Below are positions 17,680 to 26,074 of a stretch of DNA of 64,000 bases, in pieces. Within the stretch, counting starts at the first letter, position 1; each line of letters begins with the position of its first letter. The translations under genes were made by a program, and so were the position numbers. Below the pieces are notes generated by a model. It made no database searches and was not told the origin of the DNA. It saw only the letters and a list, made by a program, of their open reading frames with translations. The DNA is taken from positions 62,001-126,000 of the forward strand of contig JBCFAY010000004.1 of NCBI GenBank assembly GCA_038562375.1, read 5' to 3'. The DNA comes from JBCFAY01 sp038562375 (GTDB taxonomy: Bacteria > Bacillota > Clostridia > Christensenellales > CAG-138).

Positions 17680-18441
17680 TCACTCCAACGATCTAAAAAG
17701 CGCCTTTTCCGCGAGCGTTAACATATATTTTATCCTAGAATCCTCCCTCTGTAAACGGGAAATCAGGCGCTCGAGCACAACCCGCTCCGTCTCGTAATGT
17801 CCCGCCTGGATCAAAGCAATCCCCATTTCCTGCGCCGCAAGCGCCTCATGGTGCTTGACCTCGCCCGTCACAAGCACGTCCGCACCCGCGTTCCGCGCAG
17901 CTATCGCATCGCCGCCCGCTCCGCCGACCACGGCCACGCGGTGAATCGGACGATTTGGGTCGCCAACGACGCGCACCGATGCATCCAGCGCGATTTCGAT
18001 TTCCCGCGCGAGGGAACCGAGAAGTATTTCATCGCGCATGCCGATCCTGCCCAGGCCGTCCGGCGGCAGCTTTTCGACGCAGCCGAGCGCGAGGAGCTCA
18101 GAGAGCGCGTCGTTGACTCCCCCGTCGGCGGCGTCCAGATTCGTATGCGCGGCATACAGGCCGATCCCGTTTTGGATCAGGCGATATGCGGCGACCGTCT
18201 TGGGATCGCCCGGCAGTATCCGCCTGACGGGTTCAAAGAACACAGGATGATGGGCCAGAACCAGGTCGCAGTTGAGCCGCGCCGCTTCTTCCGCCACCGC
18301 GCTCGTGCAGTCGAGCGCGACCAGCACGCGTTCAACAGTCGTTTTTTCGGTGCCGATCAGCAGCCCGACGTTGTCGTAAGAAAGGGCCAGCTCCGGCGGA
18401 GCGATCCGCTCCATCATCGAAATAAAATCCGCAAGCTTCAT
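17680..18441 (-). CDS. Nif3-like dinuclear metal-centre protein (DUF34, YqfO type)
   Basis: 253 residues starting MKLADFISMMERIAP at 18441, overlapping the trmK stop (ATGA). It has the family metal-binding signatures: LAHHPVFFEPV, HTNLDAADGGVND and the C-terminal GHYETERVVLERL. The family binds two metals and is sometimes mis-annotated as GTP cyclohydrolase; biochemical role unsettled. Gene pair trmK-nif3 is conserved in Firmicutes (yqfN-yqfO). It is the short form, without the central inserted domain of B. subtilis YqfO. Confidence 0.92.
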   Translation of the reverse strand: MKLADFISMMERIAPPELALSYDNVGLLIGTEKTTVERVLVALDCTSAVAEEAARLNCDLVLAHHPVFFEPVRRILPGDPKTVAAYRLIQNGIGLYAAHTNLDAADGGVNDALSELLALGCVEKLPPDGLGRIGMRDEILLGSLAREIEIALDASVRVVGDPNRPIHRVAVVGGAGGDAIAARNAGADVLVTGEVKHHEALAAQEMGIALIQAGHYETERVVLERLISRLQREDSRIKYMLTLAEKALFRSLE

Positions 18442-19130
18442 GTTTCCTCCTCCAGCCGTTCGAGCAGCCATCCAAGATCCTTCGCCGCCTGCCGCAGCTT
18501 ATGCGCGTTCTGCGGTGCGTGCGTCAACCGACGCTCATATTCCTGCAGCCTTTGCCTTACATACGTAAGAAGCAAAGGATCGCGTTTTTCAAATAGAACC
18601 CAGCCGATCTCACAGAGTGATTCCGGCCAGCCTTCCGGCTTTTGCGCAGGTTCCCAAGGATGCGCCGCGATGATCTGATAAGTCCGCTTTGCGTCCAGAA
18701 CGAGCGCTTCGTCATAGATGCCATAGCCGTTTTCATAGAGATACGCCCTGAGCTCTTCTACTCCGCGCATCGGCTGCATCACAATGCGTCGGGCGGCACG
18801 GGCAATCTTCCGCTCTTTGTCAAGCAACGAACGGATCAGCTCGCCGCCCATGCCGGTAAATACCAGCGCGTCCGGCCGATCTTCCCCGAGCGCCGACAGA
18901 CCGTCGCCGACCCTTAGCTCCAGGTTTTCCCCGATGCCGCACGCGTCCTTGAGCGCCACGGCCTTTTCAAGCGACGCAAAGCTGATGTCCGTCGCGATCA
19001 CGCGCGAAGCAACATGCCGCTGAAGCAGCGCCGCCGCGAGGCGCCCGTGATCGCAGCCGATATCCGCTACGGCATCCGCTCCCGCGAGCATCCTGAGCAC
19101 CGTCTCCAAACGCGGGCGAAGTGAAATCAA
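18438..19130 (-). CDS. trmK: tRNA (adenine22-N1)-methyltransferase
   Basis: About 230 residues. It starts ISLRPRLETVLRML; the SAM-binding motif VADIGCDHGRLA follows and later FTGMGGELIRSLL, characteristic of TrmK/YqfN, which makes m1A22 in tRNA. I choose a TTG start at 19130 because AGGAGG lies six bases upstream and the family begins at this point; the longer ATG frame (19175) adds residues without homology. The stop overlaps the nif3 start. Confidence 0.9.
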   Translation of the reverse strand: MISLRPRLETVLRMLAGADAVADIGCDHGRLAAALLQRHVASRVIATDISFASLEKAVALKDACGIGENLELRVGDGLSALGEDRPDALVFTGMGGELIRSLLDKERKIARAARRIVMQPMRGVEELRAYLYENGYGIYDEALVLDAKRTYQIIAAHPWEPAQKPEGWPESLCEIGWVLFEKRDPLLLTYVRQRLQEYERRLTHAPQNAHKLRQAAKDLGWLLERLEEET

Positions 19131-19270
19131 GCGCGTTCCTCCTGCGCCTGCATCCGCCTTCGCGCAGCGTGGCAAAATGCAGCGGTTTGATCCATTCTAT
19201 CCCAATCTGCCCGGAAATTCAATCTTCCGGCATCAACGCGCGTTTTGGCGCGCAATTCCCTGTATCAAAA

Positions 19271-19294
19271 CAGAACAGCGGCCGGCGCCGCTGT
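19271..19294 (-). terminator. Intrinsic terminator after the arginine operon
   Basis: Hairpin ACAGCGGC-CGGC-GCCGCTGT (19275-19294) lies directly after the GNAT stop on the minus strand and is followed by TCTGTTTTG. The T-tract is imperfect but position and stem fit. Confidence 0.7.
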
Positions 19295-19308
19295 CTTGTT
19301 TGCTTCGG

Positions 19309-19830
19309 TTATGGCTTTAGGGCCACGATGTCGACGTCTACGCCGGGTTTTAGCTCCCTTACCAGCAATGCGCGTACATAGCCGCGATCCGTCGATGTGG
19401 TTCGGATATAGAAGCCCTGTCCGTAATAAAAGCGAATCAGGCTCGCCATCTTTGCCGAGGTGTGAAGCGCAACCGCCTCGAAGCCGTTTTTGGCGGCATC
19501 CTCCACGACCGTCCGCACGAGCGCGCCGCCGACGCCGCAGCTTTGCGCCTTCAGCGTTACGCCAAAACGCGTGATCAACGCCACTCCGGCCTCGTTGTGA
19601 TAGCGGATCGTTCCCACGGGTACGCCTTCGAGCGTCGCGACGAAGACGTTTTTGGTTCGGATATCCCTGACGATCTTCTCCTCGTCGTCCGAGAGCGCGT
19701 ATACAAGGTCCGGCCTTCCAAGATCGAAGGCGTACTTTTCGAACGCTTCCTTGGTGATTGCGAGTATCGTTTCGGCGTCCGATTCCTCGGCGCGGCGGAT
19801 CACGATGGCCTTATACTCCCCGTTTGCCAT
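19309..19830 (-). CDS. GNAT acetyltransferase at the end of the arg operon
   Basis: 173 residues with the GNAT fold: N-terminal IRRAEESDAETILAI, central VPVGTIRYH, and the acetyl-CoA loop RFGVTLKAQSCGVGGALV. It begins one base after the argF stop, so it is co-transcribed and probably translationally coupled. No argJ, argA or argE is seen in this cluster, so it could supply N-acetylglutamate like the short single-domain synthases known in actinobacteria. That is an inference from context; it could equally acetylate something else. Confidence 0.75.
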   Translation of the reverse strand: MANGEYKAIVIRRAEESDAETILAITKEAFEKYAFDLGRPDLVYALSDDEEKIVRDIRTKNVFVATLEGVPVGTIRYHNEAGVALITRFGVTLKAQSCGVGGALVRTVVEDAAKNGFEAVALHTSAKMASLIRFYYGQGFYIRTTSTDRGYVRALLVRELKPGVDVDIVALKP

Positions 19831-19831
19831 A

Positions 19832-20818
19832 TTACTTCATTAGCTCCTCGTAGCTTTTTCCGCTCATGAGCATCGCCATAAGCCCCTTTTGCGCGTGCAT
19901 GCGGTTTTCAGCCTCGTCGAAAATCGCGCTGCGCGGCCCGTCGATGACCGCCGCGGCCACCTCTTCGCCCCTGTGCGCGGGCAAACAATGCAGGAAGATC
20001 GCATCGGGCTTGGCTTTGCCAAAGAGCTCTTCCGTCACCGCGTAGTTTTCAAGCTTCGCCTTGCGCGCGAGGAATTCCTTTTCCTGGCCCATGCTCGCCC
20101 AAACGTCCGTATACACGGCGTCGGCTCCGGCGACCGCAACCAGAGGATCGTTCGTGAGCGTGATTGTCGCTCCGCTCTCCTTAGCGCAGGCGAGAGAGGC
20201 CTCCACGACCTTCGGATCGGGCGCGTGCCCTTCCGGGTAAGCAACCGCAAAATCGATCCCAAGCTTTGCGCAGATGACCATCAGCGAATGGCACACGTTG
20301 TTCCCGTCGCCGAAAAACGCCAGCTTTTTGCCGGAAAGATTGCCCTTGTATTCATAGAACGTCATGATATCGGCAAGCGCCTGGCAGGGATGTACCCAGT
20401 CGGTCAGACCGTTGATCACGGGGATCGTGCCGTATTTTGCGAGATCCTCCACGTCGCTGTGGGCGTAGGTGCGGATCATGATGCCGTTGACCATGCGCGA
20501 GAGCACGCCGGCCGTGTCCGCGATCGTCTCGCCGCGGCCGAGCTGAATATCGTTGGATGAAAGGAACATCGGAAACCCACCCATCTGCACGGTGCCCATC
20601 TCGAAGGAAACGCGCGTGCGCGTCGACGATTTGGTGAAGATCATGGCGAGCGACTGCCCTTTCAGGTGATCCACCTGTATGCCTGCCTTAAACTTCTCCT
20701 TGATGTTCAGGCCCACGGAGAGCACCTGCAGGATCTCGTCCTTCGAGTAATCCAAGAGGGTAACAAGATGCTTCTGTGAAAACTTTTCCTTCGCCTTATG
20801 GTTTCTTAATTCGATCAT
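19832..20818 (-). CDS. argF: Ornithine carbamoyltransferase
   Basis: 328 residues from the ATG at 20818, which overlaps the argD stop (ATGA). It has the carbamoyl-phosphate motif SSTRTRVSFE, the ornithine-side HPCQALAD, and the catalytic HCLP (FLHCLPAHRG). It makes citrulline from ornithine and carbamoyl phosphate. An ATG three codons upstream is less likely because the GGA-type site would then be too close. Confidence 0.96.
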   Translation of the reverse strand: MIELRNHKAKEKFSQKHLVTLLDYSKDEILQVLSVGLNIKEKFKAGIQVDHLKGQSLAMIFTKSSTRTRVSFEMGTVQMGGFPMFLSSNDIQLGRGETIADTAGVLSRMVNGIMIRTYAHSDVEDLAKYGTIPVINGLTDWVHPCQALADIMTFYEYKGNLSGKKLAFFGDGNNVCHSLMVICAKLGIDFAVAYPEGHAPDPKVVEASLACAKESGATITLTNDPLVAVAGADAVYTDVWASMGQEKEFLARKAKLENYAVTEELFGKAKPDAIFLHCLPAHRGEEVAAAVIDGPRSAIFDEAENRMHAQKGLMAMLMSGKSYEELMK

Positions 20819-22017
20819 AGCTCCCATCCTTTCAGCAGTTCATCCAAAGCGTCGAGAAACGCCCGTATCTGTTTTTCGTCTATTATGAGCGGAGGCAGCA
20901 GCCTTAAGGTGTTTTGCCCGGCCGTTCCGGGGAGAAATCCCATCTGGATCAGCTTTTCCTGCACTTTTTTTGCCGGGATTGCTTCTGCAAGCTGCGCGCC
21001 CAGCATCAGCCCCATGCCGCGGACGTCGACGATTTTGCCCGGGTAGCGCCGCATCAGGTTTAGAAGCCCGGACTTGAGCAGGCTCCCTTTGTGTTCCACC
21101 CCGCCGAGGAATCCGGGCTTTAGGATCTCGCCGAGCACCGCGATCCCTGCCGCGCACGCGAGCGAATTCCCGCCGAACGTCGTCCCGTGGTCGCCGGGTT
21201 TAAACGCGCAGCAGCTTTCTTTGGCGAGTATCGCGCCCGAAGGGATACCGCCGCAGAGCGCCTTCGCGACGGTGAAGATATCCGGCTCCACACCGTACGC
21301 CTGATGCGCAAAGAGCTTACCCGTCCGACCCATGCCGGACTGTATCTCATCGAAGATCAGCAGTATGCCCTTCTCGTCGCAGAGCTTGCGCAGCGCTTTA
21401 AGATACTCCGCGCCGCCCTCGATCACCCCGCCCTCGCCCTGAATGGGCTCGACCAGCACCGCGGCGGTATGCTCGCCGATGGCCGAGCGCACCGCGTCGA
21501 TATCCTTATATGGAACGTTTATGAATCCCTCGGGCATCGGCAAAAACGCCTCGCGGTATTTCTTCTGCCCCGTCGCCGCCAGCGTCGCCAGCGTGCGGCC
21601 ATGAAAGGAATTGTCCATCGAGATGATCTCGTAACGATTCTCCCCACGGTCAAAAAACACCTTGCGCGCAAGCTTGATGGCGCCCTCGTTGGCCTCCGCG
21701 CCGCTGTTTGCAAAAAACACGCGGTCAGCGCAGGTGTTCTCGCACAAAAGCTGCGCAAGGCGCGCCTGCTGCTCGGTATAGAAGTAATTCGAGCAGTGGA
21801 TGAGCTTCTTCGCCTGCGATGTGATCGCCTCAGTAAGCGCCGGATGGCCGTACCCGAGCGCGCACACCGCGATACCGGCGAGCAGATCCGTATACGCTTT
21901 GCCCGTTTCATCATAGAGTGTGCAGCCGCTGCCGTGCGTTAAGACCATCGGCTGCCGCTCTCCGAATGTGTTCATATAGTGGGCGTCGCTCAGCGCCTTT
22001 ATTTGTTCGAAATCCAT
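20815..22017 (-). CDS. argD: Acetylornithine aminotransferase
   Basis: 400 residues, class III PLP aminotransferase. Motifs: NSGAEANEGAIKLAR, SFHGRTLATLAATG, the PLP-contact LIFDEIQSGMGRTG, and the Schiff-base lysine in TVAKAL. It converts N-acetylglutamate semialdehyde to N-acetylornithine. Its start overlaps the argB end by 19 bases and its stop overlaps argF, so the arg genes are tightly coupled. Confidence 0.96.
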   Translation of the reverse strand: MDFEQIKALSDAHYMNTFGERQPMVLTHGSGCTLYDETGKAYTDLLAGIAVCALGYGHPALTEAITSQAKKLIHCSNYFYTEQQARLAQLLCENTCADRVFFANSGAEANEGAIKLARKVFFDRGENRYEIISMDNSFHGRTLATLAATGQKKYREAFLPMPEGFINVPYKDIDAVRSAIGEHTAAVLVEPIQGEGGVIEGGAEYLKALRKLCDEKGILLIFDEIQSGMGRTGKLFAHQAYGVEPDIFTVAKALCGGIPSGAILAKESCCAFKPGDHGTTFGGNSLACAAGIAVLGEILKPGFLGGVEHKGSLLKSGLLNLMRRYPGKIVDVRGMGLMLGAQLAEAIPAKKVQEKLIQMGFLPGTAGQNTLRLLPPLIIDEKQIRAFLDALDELLKGWEL

Positions 22018-22904
22018 TGCCGACCCTCCTCGTCCGTCGTTACCATAGTGCCGATGCCCTGCTTGGTGAAGATCTCAAGCAGTATCGGATGCTCGATCGT
22101 GCCGTTGAGGATGTGCGCGCGCCGCACGCCGTCGCTGATGGCCTTGAGGCACCCCATCACCTTCGGGATCATGCCGCCGTCGATTTTGCCGCTTTGGATC
22201 ATATCCATGATCTGATCCTCGGTGATGTGGGAAAGCAGCGTCGAAGGATCCGCGGGATCGGAGCGGATGCCGTCCACATCGGTGAGGAACATCAGCTTCT
22301 CGGCGTTTAATTGCGCCGCAATGGCTCCGGCAACGGTGTCCGCGTTGATGTTGAAGCTCTGGCCCGCGCTGTCCACGCCGATCGGCGCGATGACGGGAAT
22401 GTATTCGTCCTCGCTCAGGAATTTGAGCAGCTTTACGTTGATCTTGACGATTTCACCGACGTACCCCAAATCCACGCCGTCCTTTGGCGGGCGCTTGACG
22501 ACCTCTATAAGGTTCGCGTCCTTGCCGCAAAGGCCGATCGCCTTGCCGCCGAGGACGTTCAGCTTCGCCGTGATGTCCTTGTTGATCTTGCCGGTGAGCA
22601 CCATCTGCACGACTTCCATGGTCGCGGCATCCGTGATGCGCAGCCCCTCATGGAATTTCGGCTCGATCGCGAGCGCCTTTAAAAGCTTGTTGATCTCCGG
22701 CCCGCCGCCGTGCACGACGATGGGGTTCACGCCGACGTATTTTAAAAGCGTAATATCCTGTAGGATCTTTTCCGTGAGCTCGTCGGAAAGCATCGCATTG
22801 CCGCCGTATTTGACGACGACGCACTTGCCGCTGAGCTTTTGGATATATGGAAGCGCCTCGATGAGGATATTCGCTTTTTTAATGAGTGTCTGTTGCTCGA
22901 GCAT
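21999..22904 (-). CDS. argB: Acetylglutamate kinase
   Basis: 301 residues from the ATG at 22904 with GGGGAGG upstream. Motifs: VVKYGGNAM, VVHGGGPEINKLL and the C-terminal GGMIPK. It phosphorylates N-acetylglutamate, the second step of the pathway. About 25 residues precede the first strand (MLEQQTLIKKANILIEALPY). Such an N-terminal helix is typical of arginine-inhibited enzymes, so feedback inhibition is likely (inference). Confidence 0.96.
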   Translation of the reverse strand: MLEQQTLIKKANILIEALPYIQKLSGKCVVVKYGGNAMLSDELTEKILQDITLLKYVGVNPIVVHGGGPEINKLLKALAIEPKFHEGLRITDAATMEVVQMVLTGKINKDITAKLNVLGGKAIGLCGKDANLIEVVKRPPKDGVDLGYVGEIVKINVKLLKFLSEDEYIPVIAPIGVDSAGQSFNINADTVAGAIAAQLNAEKLMFLTDVDGIRSDPADPSTLLSHITEDQIMDMIQSGKIDGGMIPKVMGCLKAISDGVRRAHILNGTIEHPILLEIFTKQGIGTMVTTDEEGRQWISNK

Positions 22905-22924
22905 TTTCTTGCCTCCCCAATCTG

Positions 22925-23965
22925 TCAAATCTGCCACGGGATCAGTTCAAGCCCCATGGTCTCCTCTAAGCCGAACACGATGTTCATGTTCTGGATTGCC
23001 TGCCCGGCCGCGCCCTTGATAAGATTATCGATGCAGCTGACCACGATGACGCGGTTTACGCGCGCGTCCACGCAGACGCCGATCGATACGCGGTTGCTTC
23101 CGACGACGTGCTTGAGCTCCGGCAGCTTCCCCTTTGCGCAAATGGTCACGAACGGCTCGCCCTTGAAGAATTCCCCGTAGAGCCCAAGGAGCTCATCCAC
23201 ATTGGCCGCAGACGTTGGTTTCGCATAGCTCGTCGCCAGGATGCCGCGCTTTATGGGAAGAAGATGCGGCGTGAAGGACAATTGAATCGGTGCGCCGTTA
23301 AGACAACCAAGCTCCTGCTCGATCTCGGACGTATGCCGGTGCGTGCCGATGCCGTACGCCTTCATGCTTTCATCGAGCTCGCAAAAATGCGTTTGCTCCG
23401 AAAGGCCGCGTCCGGCTCCGGAAGCGCCGGACTTCGCGTCGATCACGATACTTTGTACATCGATCAAGCGATGTTTGACCAGCGGCGCGAGCGCCAGGAT
23501 CGAGCAGGTCGTATAGCAGCCGGGGTTGCCGATGAGCCTCGCGCTCTTGATCTTCTCGCGGTGCAGCTCCGGCATTCCGTACACGCTCTCTTTTAGCAGT
23601 TCGGGGCTTGAATGCTCAAACCCGTACCAGGTTTTATAAACCTCGGGATCGTCGTAGCGAAAATCGCCCGAAAGATCGATCACCGCGACGCCTTTTTTAT
23701 AGAGCGCGGGGATCACTTCGCCCGAGACGCCGTGGGGCAGCGCCGTGAACACGACGTCGCACTTCTCGGCAGCCGCCTCGGCATCCACAGTCTCAAGCGT
23801 CGGCAGCGATATACCGGCAAACCCGGGATATACCGAGCTCATCTGCTTGCCCTCGAAGGAGTGCGAGGCCAAATATGTCACGTGCGCCTGAGGATGCGCA
23901 AGCAGCAGCCGCAAAAGCTCCGCGCCTGCGTATCCGGTCACACCCATGATTCCTATCCTGATCAT
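22925..23965 (-). CDS. argC: N-acetyl-gamma-glutamyl-phosphate reductase
   Basis: 346 residues. N-terminal NADP-binding GVTGYAGAELLRLL, catalytic cysteine in GNPGCYTT, and the region GASGAGRGLSEQTHFCE. It reduces N-acetylglutamyl phosphate to the semialdehyde. As first gene of the operon it is read from the promoter at 23992-24020, with GGGAGG ahead of its start. Confidence 0.96.
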   Translation of the reverse strand: MIRIGIMGVTGYAGAELLRLLLAHPQAHVTYLASHSFEGKQMSSVYPGFAGISLPTLETVDAEAAAEKCDVVFTALPHGVSGEVIPALYKKGVAVIDLSGDFRYDDPEVYKTWYGFEHSSPELLKESVYGMPELHREKIKSARLIGNPGCYTTCSILALAPLVKHRLIDVQSIVIDAKSGASGAGRGLSEQTHFCELDESMKAYGIGTHRHTSEIEQELGCLNGAPIQLSFTPHLLPIKRGILATSYAKPTSAANVDELLGLYGEFFKGEPFVTICAKGKLPELKHVVGSNRVSIGVCVDARVNRVIVVSCIDNLIKGAAGQAIQNMNIVFGLEETMGLELIPWQI

Positions 23966-23991
23966 AGCCGCCTCCCGATTGCGTTTTCATA

Positions 23992-24032
23992 ATTATACGC
24001 TCATATTAAATAATATGCAATAGTTATTCAAG
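23992..24032 (-). promoter_or_regulatory. argC promoter with ArgR-type operator
   Basis: Minus strand: -35 TTGCAT (24015-24020), 17-base spacer, -10 TATAAT (23992-23997). TTGAATAACTATTGCAT (24016-24032 region) resembles the ARG box TGAAT-N4-ATTCA with one change and overlaps the -35. The spacer edge holds a perfect palindrome CATATTA-AA-TAATATG (24002-24017). Both would place the ArgR of this window over the promoter. Confidence 0.8.
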
Positions 24033-24040
24033 TTTTTTAC

Positions 24041-24069
24041 AAAAAAATACACGCGGTTTCCGCGCGTAT
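24041..24069 (-). terminator. Intrinsic terminator of the acyl-CoA synthetase gene
   Basis: Ten-base stem ATACGCGCGG/CCGCGTGTAT with an AAA loop, then seven T on the minus strand. It separates the synthetase from the arginine operon. Confidence 0.9.
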
Positions 24070-24079
24070 TTCGATGATA

Positions 24080-25741
24080 TTATTTTTGGGCCGCATAGCT
24101 TTGACGGATCTCTGCCCGTTTGATCTTGCCGCTCACGGTCTTGGGAAGCGCGTCCGTAAACTCGATGACCCGAGGATATTTATACGGCGCGGTCACACGC
24201 TTCACATGGTTTTGCAGATCCTTCTTCAGCTCGTCGCCGGGTACGTAACCGGACTTTAGAACGATGGTCGCCTTAACGGCCTGCCCGCGCACGAGATCCG
24301 GCTCGCCGGTCACCGCCACCTCAAGCACGGCCGGATGCTCAAGCAAGGCGCTTTCAACCTCGAACGGCCCGATGCGGTAGCCGGAGCTCTTGATGATATC
24401 GTCCGCCCTGCCCACGAACCAGTAATAGCCGTCGCTATCCTTCCAGGCGGTGTCGCCGGTATGATAAAACCCGTCGTGCCAGACCTTTTCGGTAAGGCAT
24501 TCGTCCCGGTAGTAACCGTTGAACAGGCCCCTGGGCTTGCCCGTGTCCAGTTGGATGCAGATTTCGCCGCAGGTGCCCTCGCCGCAGGGATTGCTTTCCT
24601 CATCGAGCAGTTCGATCCGGTAGCCGGGCATGGGTTTGCCCATGGAGCCGAGCTTGATCTGCATGTGCGGAAGGGTTCCAAGACAGCAGGTGGTTTCGGA
24701 CTGGCCGAACCCTTCGTAGATCGACCGCCCGGTCTGGCGTTTCCAATCGCTCCAGACTTCGGGATTGAGCGGCTCCCCCGCGCTACAGCAATGTCTCAGC
24801 GACGAGAGATCATAGCTTTCGACCGGTTCCTGAGTCAGCATGCGGTACATCGTGGGCGGCGCGCAGAATGTCGTGATGCGGTATTGCTCCATGATGGAGA
24901 GAATCTCTTTGGCATGGAAGCGATCGAAATCATACACGAAAACCGCACAGCCCGTCAGCCACTGGCCGTAAAGCTTACCCCAGCCGGCCTTTGCCCAGCC
25001 GGTGTCGGAGATCGTGAAGTGCAGATCGTCCTCGCGCGTGGTATGCCAAAGCTTCGCGGTCGCGATGTGCCCGAGGGGATAATAAAAATCGTGCAAAGCC
25101 ATTTTCGGAAAGCCTGCCGTTCCCGAGGTAAAGTAGATCAGCATCGTATCGTCGGCAGTAAAGGCGTCCTCGCCCAGAGGACGGTCGAACGTGTCGGACA
25201 TCGCCGCAAGACCCTCGTCAAGATCAAGCCATCCCTCGCGTTTGCCCACGATCGCGAGCCTTTCCACGGTCGGCGAATCCTTCAGCGCGGCCTCCACCTC
25301 GCAGAGCAGGTGCTCGTCGGTGCAGCAGAGGATCATCTTCGCGCCCGAAGCGTTGCAGCGATAGCTGATATCCTTTGCCGAGAGCTGCGCCGTCGCGGGA
25401 ATGATGACCGCGCCGAGCTTGCACAGGCCGACGTTGATGAACCAGTACTGGTAGTTGCGCTTGAGGATCGCCAGCACCTTATCGCCTTTTTTGATGCCGA
25501 GGCTCTTGAAATAGTTCGCAGCGCGATTGCTCTGTCTGCGGACATCGTCGAACGTAAAGCGTCTCTCTTCCCCGGCGGGGTTCGTGTAGAGAAGCGCCAG
25601 CTTATCGGGCGTTTCCCTTGCGATCTCATCCACGACGTCGAACCCGTAGTTAAAGCTGTCGGGCGCGTCGATATGATAGTTCTCATAAAGTTCCTTCTCA
25701 TTGGTCAGATCAGCCTTGATATACCTTTCGTAAATCGCCAT
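24080..25741 (-). CDS. AMP-forming acyl-CoA synthetase (medium/branched-chain type)
   Basis: 553 residues from the ATG at 25741 (AGGAGG upstream). Motifs: the P-loop-like YFTSGTAGFPKMALHD, YEGFGQSETTC, the hinge aspartate in YHTGDTAW, the GRADDIIKSSGYRIGP core, and the catalytic lysine near the end (PKTVSGKIKRAEI). It activates a carboxylic acid to its CoA thioester through an acyl-AMP in the cytosol. It resembles the medium-chain/ACSM group more than acetyl-CoA synthetase. Uniquely for this window, it lies behind a T-box leader, which suggests use in an amino-acid related pathway. Confidence 0.9.
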   Translation of the reverse strand: MAIYERYIKADLTNEKELYENYHIDAPDSFNYGFDVVDEIARETPDKLALLYTNPAGEERRFTFDDVRRQSNRAANYFKSLGIKKGDKVLAILKRNYQYWFINVGLCKLGAVIIPATAQLSAKDISYRCNASGAKMILCCTDEHLLCEVEAALKDSPTVERLAIVGKREGWLDLDEGLAAMSDTFDRPLGEDAFTADDTMLIYFTSGTAGFPKMALHDFYYPLGHIATAKLWHTTREDDLHFTISDTGWAKAGWGKLYGQWLTGCAVFVYDFDRFHAKEILSIMEQYRITTFCAPPTMYRMLTQEPVESYDLSSLRHCCSAGEPLNPEVWSDWKRQTGRSIYEGFGQSETTCCLGTLPHMQIKLGSMGKPMPGYRIELLDEESNPCGEGTCGEICIQLDTGKPRGLFNGYYRDECLTEKVWHDGFYHTGDTAWKDSDGYYWFVGRADDIIKSSGYRIGPFEVESALLEHPAVLEVAVTGEPDLVRGQAVKATIVLKSGYVPGDELKKDLQNHVKRVTAPYKYPRVIEFTDALPKTVSGKIKRAEIRQSYAAQK

Positions 25742-25775
25742 GGCTGCTTCCTCCTTTTTACGTTGAACTGCAAAC

Positions 25776-26045
25776 AAAAAACCCGTCTCAATCGCTTGAG
25801 ACGGGTAATATCCCGCGGTACCACTCAAATTGATAGCCTGAGCTATCCAACTCATAAGGTTCCAACAAACCTCTCGCCTATAACGGGACTACCCGAACGC
25901 TCCTACTTCCAAAACGGTTTGAGAACGTCTGCTCAGGAGTGACCGCGATAAGCTTTTGTCATCGGCTTGCACCAACCGCCGACTCTCTGCAGGCATCCAC
26001 CTAAAGCTATTTCCTTCATTGCATTTGTTGAGCATATTTAATTGA
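25776..26045 (-). promoter_or_regulatory. T-box riboswitch leader upstream of the acyl-CoA synthetase
   Basis: The classical elements are in order on the minus strand. Stem I is closed by TGCTCA/TGAGCA (26029-26034 and 25930-25935). The AGAGAGTCGG...GGTTGGTG distal region follows, then a conserved GAAGTAGGAGC region, and the T-box sequence TGAGTGGTACCGCGGG (25812-25827). Last comes a perfect terminator stem ACCCGTCTCA/TGAGACGGGT with T-tract (25776-25806). The bulge UGGU fits a tRNA with discriminator A. By position against glyQS-type leaders the specifier is tentatively GUC (valine), in CGCGGTCACTCC around 25940; this assignment is weak. Confidence 0.92.
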
Positions 26046-26074
26046 TGTAATGATAGAGCATCCATGGCGCAATG

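Noticed and set aside
24335..25942. 535-codon plus-strand frame over the acyl-CoA synthetase and its T-box
   Set aside because: Opposite-strand shadow of a clear family member; it also runs through the riboswitch.
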